Positions 51,926 through 59,959 of a stretch of 64,000 bases of DNA are shown here, piece after piece. The notes under the pieces were generated by a model that saw nothing but the letters and a program-made list of their open reading frames with translations, did not search any database and was not told where the DNA came from. The stretch's first letter is position 1. Every line of letters starts with the position of its first letter. Position numbers and translations under genes: made by a program. The stretch is from contig JAJCZX010000042.1 of NCBI GenBank assembly GCA_029262195.1, positions 1-64,000 on the forward strand, given 5' to 3'. This DNA is from Gemmatimonadota bacterium (GTDB lineage Bacteria; Gemmatimonadota; Gemmatimonadetes; Gemmatimonadales; GWC2-71-9).

Positions 51926-53139
51926 GTCCGACGAAGTTCAAACTTTCCGTGATGATGTTCTTGCAATACTTCATCTGGGGCAGTTGGTTCGTCACCATGG
52001 GAACCTACCTGGGCCAGACTCTTGGTTTCAGTGGGCAACAGGTTGGATTGGCGTACGGCGCGACCGCCATTGCCGCATTGATTTCTCCATTTTTTATGGG
52101 GATGATAGCTGATCGTTTCTTTTCCTCGGAAAAGATGCTCGCTATCCTGCACCTTTCAGGTGGCGTCCTTATGTGGGTTGTTTCAACCCAGACCGAGTGG
52201 ACTACTTTTTACCCGCTTCTGATACTGTATGCGCTGGCTTACATGCCGACGCTGTCTTTGACCAATTCCATTGCTTTTCACCACGTCGAAAACTCGTCGA
52301 AGGATTTTCCGGTTATCAGGGTGCTTGGCACCATTGGTTGGATCGTAGCCGGAATTATTGTTGGAAAGGTGCTCCGAGCCGATGCGCAGGCCTTACCGAT
52401 GCAGTTGGCGGCAGGAGCCTCCGTGTTGATGGGATTGTTTTCTTTGTCTCTGCCGCACACACCACCCAGGGCTGCGGGTGCCCCTTTCAGCGTTCGGGAT
52501 GCTCTCGGGTTGGATGCATTACAATTGCTAAAAGACCGCGGCTTTCTGGTCTTTGTTCTTGGCTCATTCTTACTTACCATCCCACTCCAGTTTTACTACG
52601 CGTTCACAAATCCCTTTCTGAACGAAATAGGCGCTCCTGAACCCGCCTTTATTCAGACCTTCGGACAGATGAGCGAGATAGTCTTCATGCTGCTCCTCCC
52701 CTGGTTCCTATCTCGATTCGGAATCAAATGGATAATGGTCGGCGGCATGATGGCCTGGGGTCTCAGGTACCTGGCGTTTGGTTATGGCGATGCTGGGAGT
52801 GGAATGTGGCTGATCTATCTGGGCATCATACTGCACGGAATCTGCTATGACTTTTTCTTCGTCAGTGGGCAGATCTATACCGATGAAAAAGCGGGAGAAA
52901 AGGTGCGCGCAGCCGCTCAGGGTTTTTTGAACTTCGTGACCAACGGTGTCGGCTACTTCATTGGCGCTTTCGTTTCGGGTAAGGTGGTCGATGCGTTCTT
53001 GCTGTCCGATGGCAGTCACGATTGGCGCTCGATCTGGATCATTCCCGCTGTCGGTGCAATTGTAATAATGATCATTTTCGCTTTCTTCTTTAAGCCAACT
53101 TCGTCCGCGCAAGCCGAACCTGCCGGCAGCACATCTTAA
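51922..53139 (+). CDS. NupG-like MFS transporter (nucleoside:H+ symporter family)
   Basis: This 405-residue, 12-helix protein is most like the Nuc_H_symport family (NupG/XapB): [19 protein letters not shown], then [15 protein letters not shown]. The start is GTG 51922 with AAGGAG at 51911-51916, and it overlaps the DUF1080 stop. The frame extends upstream, but that part lies inside the DUF1080 gene and is unrelated to the family. NupG-like transporters in Planctomycetes and related phyla often sit in sugar operons. Here the likely cargo is a sugar or keto-sugar released by the cluster; that is inference. Confidence 0.9.
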   Translation: MSPTKFKLSVMMFLQYFIWGSWFVTMGTYLGQTLGFSGQQVGLAYGATAIAALISPFFMGMIADRFFSSEKMLAILHLSGGVLMWVVSTQTEWTTFYPLLILYALAYMPTLSLTNSIAFHHVENSSKDFPVIRVLGTIGWIVAGIIVGKVLRADAQALPMQLAAGASVLMGLFSLSLPHTPPRAAGAPFSVRDALGLDALQLLKDRGFLVFVLGSFLLTIPLQFYYAFTNPFLNEIGAPEPAFIQTFGQMSEIVFMLLLPWFLSRFGIKWIMVGGMMAWGLRYLAFGYGDAGSGMWLIYLGIILHGICYDFFFVSGQIYTDEKAGEKVRAAAQGFLNFVTNGVGYFIGAFVSGKVVDAFLLSDGSHDWRSIWIIPAVGAIVIMIIFAFFFKPTSSAQAEPAGSTS

Positions 53140-53149
53140 GGAGCCACAA

Positions 53150-54484
53150 ATGTCAAAAAAACCGATGCAGAGAAGAGATTTTCTTAAGGCCTCTACCGCT
53201 GCCAGCGCCTTTACCATTGTTCCGCGCAACGTTCTTGGTCGCGGTTATCGGGCCCCGAGTGACATGCTCAACGTCGCGTGCGTTGGAGTCGGTGGAATGG
53301 GTCGCAGCGACGTCAGAGGAGTGGCCGATGCAGGGGAACAGATAGTCGCGCTTTGTGATGTCGACTGGGCTTCGGCTGAAGATGCGTTCAATTCACATCC
53401 CGATGCACGAAGATACAAAGACTTCAGGGAGATGTTTGCGACGGAGGATGATATCGACGCTGTGACCGTCACGACCCCTGACCATAATCACGCTGTGATT
53501 ACCATGGCGGCACTCAACGCGAACAAGCATTGCTACACGCAAAAGCCGTTGGTGCGCACACTTGGCGAGTCGCGGAGGATTAGAGAGACCGCGCAATCAA
53601 AGCCTAATTTGGTCACTCAAATGGGCAACCAGGGACATGCTGGTGACGGCGTCCGCAAAATGCGCGAGTGGGTTGAAGCAAATTTAATTGGTACGGTGAG
53701 GGAAGTGCACATGTGGACGAACCGACCGATCTGGGCGCAGGGAGTGAATAGGCCCACTGACCTGCACGTGCCGCCCCATACGCTCGATTGGGATCTCTGG
53801 CTGGGCTCTGCGCAGGACCGCCCGTACCATCCTTCATATGCCCCGTTTAGCTGGAGGGGTTGGTGGGACTTCGGTACGGGAGCGCTGGGCGACATGGCCT
53901 GCCACATCATGGATGCTGCATTCTGGATTTTGGACCTTGGCTATCCCAGTCGAATCGAGGCCGAGACGAGTAGGTTGTATCGAGAAACTGCGCCGAAGTC
54001 ATCCAGGGTGACTTTCTATTTTCCTGCAAAAGGCAATCGACCCGAAATCAAAGTCGTATGGAGAGACGGGGCCATTGTGCCGCCGCGACCTGCCGATTGG
54101 CCCGCGAATGAGACGTGGCCACCGTGGAACGATGGCGGACAACTATGGGTCGGCGACAGTGGACAACTGATCGCCGGTACCTACGGAGGAGGTCCGAAAC
54201 TCCTCGATGAATCACTGATGGCCCGTGTTACTGACAATCCCCTGGAGGAGCGTTACGCGCGGGTGGAAAGCGTACATCATGAATGGTTCGACGGTATTCG
54301 AAGTGGTACCCAGGCAGGGTCGTCATTTGCAGGCCATGCGAGCGGCCTAACAGATATAGTGTTGCTCGGCGTAGTTGCTCAGAGGACGGGCGGCATCCTC
54401 GACGTGAATCCGGACACCGGGGAGATTCTCAGTGATGTTCCCAGAGAGTTTTTGGATCCGGCGAACAGAGATGGGTGGGGGTAG
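53150..54484 (+). CDS. Tat-exported Gfo/Idh/MocA oxidoreductase
   Basis: This 444-residue protein carries a Tat signal: QRRDFLKASTAA. The NAD(P)-binding motif is VACVGVGGMGRSD, and the EKP catalytic motif appears as TQKPL, common in exported members of this class. The C-terminal Gfo/Idh domain contains DWDLWLG, SFAGHASGLTD and HEWFDGIRSG. Zymomonas GFOR is the precedent for a Tat-exported member with a bound cofactor. It is the third gene of the plus-strand operon. The reaction is probably C3 oxidation or reduction of a glycoside, based on cluster context. Confidence 0.9.
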   Translation: MSKKPMQRRDFLKASTAASAFTIVPRNVLGRGYRAPSDMLNVACVGVGGMGRSDVRGVADAGEQIVALCDVDWASAEDAFNSHPDARRYKDFREMFATEDDIDAVTVTTPDHNHAVITMAALNANKHCYTQKPLVRTLGESRRIRETAQSKPNLVTQMGNQGHAGDGVRKMREWVEANLIGTVREVHMWTNRPIWAQGVNRPTDLHVPPHTLDWDLWLGSAQDRPYHPSYAPFSWRGWWDFGTGALGDMACHIMDAAFWILDLGYPSRIEAETSRLYRETAPKSSRVTFYFPAKGNRPEIKVVWRDGAIVPPRPADWPANETWPPWNDGGQLWVGDSGQLIAGTYGGGPKLLDESLMARVTDNPLEERYARVESVHHEWFDGIRSGTQAGSSFAGHASGLTDIVLLGVVAQRTGGILDVNPDTGEILSDVPREFLDPANRDGWG

Positions 54485-54524
54485 GCGACGGGCGCACGGT
54501 CGTCCCGACCTCCCGACTTGTGTC

Positions 54525-55766
54525 CTACGGTCTCCAGGTCCCCCTGGCAACTTTGGGCATAAATTTGTCTAATCCAGGCGCGGGGAACCGAAGAGTTTTC
54601 CCTTTCTCCGCACTGGCATAAGCCGTCATTAGCATCTTCACGACTTCAACTCCATCGTCGAAGGTTAGGATTGGTTTTTCCTTGCCCAAAAACACCCTGA
54701 CGAAGTGGCGGTCTTCGTTGGTGTAACCGTAGGCTGCCCACTCCTCAGCGATCACCGGCATCTGTCCGGTTTCGGAGTTCTGCTTCTCCACCAGATCTTC
54801 ACCAGTTTTTCCCTTGACTGCGCGACTGAAGAAAAGCTTTAGACCTGCATCCAGAGTATTCCACGACATGGAGTACTCGGGTCCCAGCAACTCGGCGGAC
54901 AGGCGAAGCCCCGCGCCAACGAAACTCCAACTTGTGGTTGCCTCCCCGATGACGATATAACCGTCTTCGGTTTTGAATTCGATATTCACGCTTGCGAAGT
55001 CTTCGGCGGGCGTCCGGCGGTAATTTACGCCTGGCATCGCTTTGCTCAGTTGCTGAGCGTATTCCTTGCGTGTCCATTTCAGCGAGGCAATGTGTCCTGT
55101 AACGCGTTTTGGCTTGACTGTGGAGAGACGTTCCCCCGGTCGGGTCAAAAGGTGCCTTACTACCAGCGCGGAGTGACACATCATGTCATTCAGCACGCCG
55201 CCACCCTGAAGTTTTCCCTTCCAAAACCACGGTTCGTGTGGACCACTGTGTTCTTCCGCCGCACGGGCCAGGTAGGGTCGGCCGGTGTTGGCTGCCCCGC
55301 GGGCCCATAGCAGTTCGCGTCCCCGTTCCACCTGGGGCGCAAAGATCTGGTTTTCTAGGTACCCGTGCTTGAGCCGAACACTTTTTGTAAGCCGCGCTAC
55401 CTCTTTGGCTTCGGCAACATTGCGACCGAGCGGCTTTTCACAGGCGATTCCGATTAATTCTCCCTTACCGCGAGCAATGGTGTTGACGATTTCCGTGACG
55501 TTGGCGACGCGTGCGTGGTTAGGACCGCAAATCCAAATTGCGTGAATGTCCGGGTCGGATACCATTTCGCGAATTGACCCGTAGGCACGGGCGGGCCCGA
55601 CTCCAAGCTCGTTGGCCAAGGTTGCTGCCTTCCTGGCGTTGCGTGAGTTGGGACTCCACACTCCGCGAATGTCGGCATCCCGCACGCCGGTCCAGGCCCG
55701 AATGTGAAACTGGGTGTTAAATCCCGATCCTATAAAACCTACACCGAGTCGTTGCGGTGTCTTCAT
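54525..55766 (-). CDS. Cytosolic Gfo/Idh/MocA oxidoreductase
   Basis: This 413-residue protein has no signal peptide. The cofactor motif is LGVGFIGSGFNTQFH, and the catalytic EKP is present in IACEKPLGRNVAEA. I chose the ATG at 55766, preceded by GGAG and overlapping the stop of the small-subunit gene (ATGA). As the only unexported dehydrogenase of the cluster it may reduce the imported keto-sugar or oxidise a hydroxyl with cytosolic NAD(P). It is the last gene of the minus-strand operon. Confidence 0.9.
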   Translation of the reverse strand: MKTPQRLGVGFIGSGFNTQFHIRAWTGVRDADIRGVWSPNSRNARKAATLANELGVGPARAYGSIREMVSDPDIHAIWICGPNHARVANVTEIVNTIARGKGELIGIACEKPLGRNVAEAKEVARLTKSVRLKHGYLENQIFAPQVERGRELLWARGAANTGRPYLARAAEEHSGPHEPWFWKGKLQGGGVLNDMMCHSALVVRHLLTRPGERLSTVKPKRVTGHIASLKWTRKEYAQQLSKAMPGVNYRRTPAEDFASVNIEFKTEDGYIVIGEATTSWSFVGAGLRLSAELLGPEYSMSWNTLDAGLKLFFSRAVKGKTGEDLVEKQNSETGQMPVIAEEWAAYGYTNEDRHFVRVFLGKEKPILTFDDGVEVVKMLMTAYASAEKGKTLRFPAPGLDKFMPKVARGTWRP

Positions 55767-56401
55767 TGGAGGTCTCCGTATTTCGCATCCCATTCTTCAT
55801 AGCTAACACCGAGCGCGCGCAGGGCGTCGGGCGGCGCGCCCTGCCAGCGTGGGTTAAACACATTGCCTATGTATCCGACATCGGCGGCCCCGATCTGGCT
55901 GGAGAAAAACCCTGATCCGATCAAGTCACGCACCCGGTTAAACCAGTTGGCTCTTTCTATGAATTCGTCCGTGGCGCGATTCGGCCAAGCAATGTCGTCG
56001 AGGATAGATGCCCTCTCTTCGTCCGAACAGGAGACAAAAAGATCCTTGTTGAATCGTCTGGAGCACTCTGAATCGAGCCAGACGAGCCCGTCTCTCCAGG
56101 CCTCCTGTGTATTCGCGTCGGAGATACTGAGGACGAAGTCGGCGTACTCCACCGTCCCTGCATCGGTTGCGCTGCCTGAGACATCGTCAGCGGGAATGAC
56201 CATGTCAGCCAAAACCCTCAGCGCCGCCATTTCCGCTTCGGTGAAGAAACGGGCGACGTATCGGCCTTCACGCAACATTTTTTCAAATTTTTCAAGTGCG
56301 GAGGGCGTCACCCCGTAGGCCGCCGAGAGGCCAAAGGCCCCGGCGCCCATCGCTTTGAGTGCGTCGCGTCGGCTCAGTTCTGTTTTTTTGTCGGAACTCA
56401 T
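55763..56401 (-). CDS. Gluconate 2-dehydrogenase subunit 3-like protein (small subunit of a GMC dehydrogenase)
   Basis: This 212-residue protein has a Tat signal, SRRDALKAMGAGAFGL. The mature part matches the subunit 3 family: ARFFTEAEMAALRVLADMVI, PADDVSGSATDAGTVEYADF and the tail IGNVFNPRWQGAP. In characterised sugar dehydrogenases (gluconate, fructose and glucoside 3-dehydrogenases) this subunit carries the Tat signal and pilots the FAD subunit through the membrane. It overlaps the GMC stop by four bases. The cytochrome subunit usual in such complexes is not encoded next to it. Confidence 0.92.
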   Translation of the reverse strand: MSSDKKTELSRRDALKAMGAGAFGLSAAYGVTPSALEKFEKMLREGRYVARFFTEAEMAALRVLADMVIPADDVSGSATDAGTVEYADFVLSISDANTQEAWRDGLVWLDSECSRRFNKDLFVSCSDEERASILDDIAWPNRATDEFIERANWFNRVRDLIGSGFFSSQIGAADVGYIGNVFNPRWQGAPPDALRALGVSYEEWDAKYGDLQ

Positions 56402-58089
56402 AGTTCACCTCTGTTGCGCAACTCTGCGATCTTCTCAGACGCTCTCCAGCTTAGCGCCATGATTGTCCAAGTTGGATTTTTGTCGGCCTGCGAAGCGAAG
56501 GGAGCGCCATCGACAACGAATAAATTCGAAACGTCGTGCGATTGACAGTCTCCATTCAACACACTGGTGTCGGGGTCGCCTCCCATTCTCGCTCCGCCCA
56601 GTTCGTGGATGATCTGACCGCCTTTTGCGATGCCATAGCCTCTTTCTTCGGTTGGCATCTCAGAAAACACTTCACCACCCATCGTGGCGACCAACTCCCG
56701 GAATGTCTCCTGCATGTGACGTACCTGATTGTATTCGTGGTCGGTCCATTCCCAGTTGAAACGTGGAACGGGGATGCCCCATTGGTCGGTTACGTCAGGA
56801 TCGATTTCCATATAACTATTTTCGTTAGGGATCATCTCACCCCGGCCGCTGAAGCCGACAGTTGTACCGAAATAGTTGCGGTAGTCGGCTTTAAGCTGAG
56901 CTCCGTAACCACCTCCGCGGGGGTAGTTATGTATGCCGCCCATGAACCCGGCACCGGGTTGATGAAAGCCTCCCCAGACTTCAATATGGTAACCTCTCGG
57001 GAAGTCCAGGCGGTCGTTATTCCCCCACCAGGGCATGTACACGTGGCCTCCGCCCACTCCGTCTTCGTTGTAACGCATGCGTCCTTCGAGCGACGGGATG
57101 AACCCTGCGACGTCGGTCCCGGTCGTGTCAGTCAGCCATTTTCCTAGATGTCCCGAGGAATTGCCAAGCCCGTCGGGGAACTGGCTGGACTTCGAATTCA
57201 TCATTAATCGTGCCGATTCGCAGGCGCTCGCTGCGAGAACAACTATCTTCGCCTTCACGTGCCGGTCTTCGCCGGTTGCTTTGTCGACGTAACTGACACC
57301 GTCGCAGAGTCCCTGGCTGTTGACGGTCACCTCCCGTGCCATCGCGTTAGTGACGAGGGTCAGGTTGCCGGTGGCATGGGCCGGTGGAAGCAAGACGTTG
57401 GTGCTGGAAAAGTTAGAGTGAACCGCACAACCCCGGTTGCATTGGCCGCAGTAATGACATGGTGGTCGGTTGTTGAGTGGTTTCGTAATAACTGACAGTC
57501 GCGCGGGGACGCAGGGAATGTCCATGTGGTCGCTGGCGTTCATCACCATCAACTCATACGCTCTCGGTCGCGGCGGTGGATGAAAAATTCCATCCGGCTG
57601 ATTGTGGATGTTTTCATTACTACCAAAAAGGCCTATTAATCTATCCAGTCGGTCGTAGTAGGGCTTGATGTCGTCATAGCCGATCGGCCAGTTGGGGGAC
57701 AGTCCGTCGAGATCTCCGCGCCGGAAGTCGTCCGGGCCAAACCTCAGCGAAATCCGTCCCCAGTGGTTTGTCCGGCCACCTACCATTCTCGCTCGCCACC
57801 ACATGAACTCGCTGTCATCCTTGTGGGTATACGGTTCGCCCTCAAGCGACCACCCGCCAATGCAGGCGTCAAACTCTCCGAAATGCCTTGTCGGAATCCA
57901 ACCGCCGCGTCGTTGGGTCTGGTATGGTTGAGTAAACATCGCGCTGTCTGTAGCGTTGTCCCAGGGTCCGCCAGCCTCAAGCATGAGGACACGGGCACCG
58001 GCCTGCGTTAACGAATAGGCCGCCATCCCGCCGCCCGCTCCTGAGCCGACTATACAGACATCGTATTCATCATTTTGAACCTGCATCAA
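56398..58089 (-). CDS. GMC family FAD-dependent sugar dehydrogenase (large subunit)
   Basis: This 563-residue protein has the FAD motif VCIVGSGAGGGMAAYSLTQAG, the segment GGRTNHWGRISLRF and a Cys cluster (PCHYCGQCNRGC) typical of the dehydrogenase branch that binds an Fe-S cluster. The C-terminal active-site region reads ELGGARMGGDPDTSVLN, QSHDVSNLF and KNPTWTIMAL, giving the catalytic His/Asn pair. It has no signal of its own, consistent with export by piggy-back on the Tat subunit. It probably oxidises a sugar or glycoside (perhaps at C3) and passes electrons to a cytochrome c. The substrate is not known. Confidence 0.93.
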   Translation of the reverse strand: MMQVQNDEYDVCIVGSGAGGGMAAYSLTQAGARVLMLEAGGPWDNATDSAMFTQPYQTQRRGGWIPTRHFGEFDACIGGWSLEGEPYTHKDDSEFMWWRARMVGGRTNHWGRISLRFGPDDFRRGDLDGLSPNWPIGYDDIKPYYDRLDRLIGLFGSNENIHNQPDGIFHPPPRPRAYELMVMNASDHMDIPCVPARLSVITKPLNNRPPCHYCGQCNRGCAVHSNFSSTNVLLPPAHATGNLTLVTNAMAREVTVNSQGLCDGVSYVDKATGEDRHVKAKIVVLAASACESARLMMNSKSSQFPDGLGNSSGHLGKWLTDTTGTDVAGFIPSLEGRMRYNEDGVGGGHVYMPWWGNNDRLDFPRGYHIEVWGGFHQPGAGFMGGIHNYPRGGGYGAQLKADYRNYFGTTVGFSGRGEMIPNENSYMEIDPDVTDQWGIPVPRFNWEWTDHEYNQVRHMQETFRELVATMGGEVFSEMPTEERGYGIAKGGQIIHELGGARMGGDPDTSVLNGDCQSHDVSNLFVVDGAPFASQADKNPTWTIMALSWRASEKIAELRNRGEL

Positions 58090-58122
58090 TCCTCCGGGTG
58101 CCGAACCGTGTTCGGTTGTTTG

Positions 58123-58938
58123 TTAGAGGTTGGAGATGTACCGGTACCCTCGTCGCGCAAAGGTCATGGGGTCTTCGGGATTGTCGTGTTCGATAAAGAA
58201 GCTTTTAATTCCTCGGTCGGGCAACAGTATCTCGGCCCAATCGATTCGTCCTTCACCAATATCAACCTGGTCTCCTGACGGGGATCGGTCTTTTACATGT
58301 ACCATCGGGAATCGGCCCGGCCAACGATGGAAAACGTCGAGTGGATCACCGCCGCCGTGAACGGTCCAGAAGATGTCCAATTCGAAGTCCACCAGTGAGG
58401 AATCAGTCTTGTTGCACAAAATGTGGTATGGGACAGTTCCGTCGATTGGAGCGAACTCGAAATCGTGATTATGGTAGCCGAAACGCATGCCTCGATCGAT
58501 GGCTGCTTGCCCGGCCTGATTGAATGTATCGGCCAACCTTTCGTAGGCTGAAATGGTCCCGCGAACATTCGTAGGAATCCAGGGCACGATGGTGTGCGTG
58601 TTTCCAATCTCTGCAGCGGCGTCGAGGGTGGATTCCCAATCGTTGGAAATTGTCTCGAAGCCAACATGGGAGGCTGGGGACACTAGTCCGTTGGATCTGA
58701 GCTTTCGAGCAATCTCCCCGGGAGTATGATCAAAGTACCCCGCGAATTCGACTTCGTCGTAGCCCATCTCAGCGATCGCTGCCAATGTGGTATCGACGCT
58801 GGCTCGCATGGAATCACGAACTGTATACAATTGGATACCAACGGGCCGGAGGTGACTGCTGCTCGCCCTCAGGGAATCCGGGAATGCGAGGGCAGCTGTC
58901 GTCCCACCAAGTATTTTCAGTGCTTCTCTTCGATTCAC
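58123..58938 (-). CDS. Tat-exported sugar phosphate isomerase/epimerase-like protein (AP endonuclease 2 fold)
   Basis: This 271-residue TIM-barrel protein starts with a Tat-like signal (NRREALKILGG). The fold parts are GIQLYTVRDSM, GYDEVEFAGYF, FGYHNHDFEFAP (with the His metal ligands), DFELDIFWTVHGGGDPLDVF and HVKDRSP. Relatives in 3-keto-glycoside and C-glycoside clusters act as lyases or isomerases on keto-sugars. It lies 33 bases upstream of the GMC gene and leads the minus-strand operon. Confidence 0.9.
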   Translation of the reverse strand: MNRREALKILGGTTAALAFPDSLRASSSHLRPVGIQLYTVRDSMRASVDTTLAAIAEMGYDEVEFAGYFDHTPGEIARKLRSNGLVSPASHVGFETISNDWESTLDAAAEIGNTHTIVPWIPTNVRGTISAYERLADTFNQAGQAAIDRGMRFGYHNHDFEFAPIDGTVPYHILCNKTDSSLVDFELDIFWTVHGGGDPLDVFHRWPGRFPMVHVKDRSPSGDQVDIGEGRIDWAEILLPDRGIKSFFIEHDNPEDPMTFARRGYRYISNL

Positions 58939-59081
58939 TATTCGGACCTGGTCTGATTGGTTCTCGCTAATGTACCTGCGATACTGGCGGTAGCAAGACG
59001 CGGTTTGGGTTGGCTCGATACCCTTGCCGCGTGAGCCCGAGGGAGTACTTTAGCCGGGTACCTAATCTGAGTGTTAATCCA

Positions 59082-59957
59082 ATGCGTCGTCCGTTTATTG
59101 CTGTTATGATCGCTGTTTTCCTACTGGTTCTGCCTCCGGTCCTGCAAGGGCAGGATTTCACAGGGCGCATCCATATCACCACACACACACTTGATGTCGA
59201 AGGTGTCATGGGTCTGGTAGGCAACGACGTCGGTTCTATCATGGACCGATCTGCGGCCGAAATTGCCGCAGCCCCGGGGGTGGAAACCGAAAACATTACG
59301 GCGATGGTGCGCGGTACGATCGTTAAGACCGCTATGGATGACGCCGAATTCACGATCGATTACGGAGCGGATCAGTACACGATGTACGATCCAACGAGCG
59401 ATAGTTACGCGACATGGACCGGTGACGAATTGCGCCAGATGATTTCAGGAATGATGGGAGGGATGGATAGGGGGTCTGCTTCTGACGCGATGGCCCGGGC
59501 CCGAGCGGCGATGGGCATCACTGACAGCGATCCTGAAGGACCATACGAGTTGGGTAACTCCGGTGCCTGCGGCCGGTGGTGGGGAGGCAACATGGGAGAG
59601 GTGAGTTTTGATAGTAATCCGTTACAGAGCGCCTGGATAAAACACGTCTGTGTCTCGAACAACTACCCTGCAGCCCACCAAAGCCTTCTTGCTATGCAGG
59701 AAGCGCTCGGACAATTCGATATTATGGGGCTCAATGGAGCCGAATCGGAGATGGACAACGCGATCCAAGAACACGGATTTCCGATAGTGCTAAAGACCTT
59801 GAAAAAGGGTGGTGGCATGACCCCGTCTCTTACGTTTACGCTGATTACAAACGAAGTCGAGCCGGGCCCGGTGTCCGCTGCAGAACTTGAGCCTCATGGA
59901 ACTCAGGTAACGTTGCAGCAAATGATGGGTCGCATGATGAGTGGAAGCCGGCGCTAA
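59082..59957 (+). CDS. Exported DUF4412-like protein of unknown function
   Basis: This 291-residue protein starts at ATG 59082 and has a signal peptide ending LQGQ. The mature part is beta-rich with segments such as FTGRIHITTHTLDVEG, ITAMVRGTIVKTAMDDAEFTI and YTMYDPTSDSYATWTGDEL. That matches the general pattern of DUF4412 proteins, which follow the state of a bound species without a known function. A Met-rich segment (MISGMMGGMD, and a tail of MMGRMMSG) could bind a soft metal. It is divergent from the isomerase gene and convergent with the GH109-like gene. Confidence 0.6.
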   Translation: MRRPFIAVMIAVFLLVLPPVLQGQDFTGRIHITTHTLDVEGVMGLVGNDVGSIMDRSAAEIAAAPGVETENITAMVRGTIVKTAMDDAEFTIDYGADQYTMYDPTSDSYATWTGDELRQMISGMMGGMDRGSASDAMARARAAMGITDSDPEGPYELGNSGACGRWWGGNMGEVSFDSNPLQSAWIKHVCVSNNYPAAHQSLLAMQEALGQFDIMGLNGAESEMDNAIQEHGFPIVLKTLKKGGGMTPSLTFTLITNEVEPGPVSAAELEPHGTQVTLQQMMGRMMSGSRR

Positions 59958-59959
59958 AC

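Noticed and set aside
56536..57147. A 203-codon plus-strand frame antisense to the GMC gene
   Set aside because: The GMC protein on the other strand is complete with all family motifs; this is its mirror frame.
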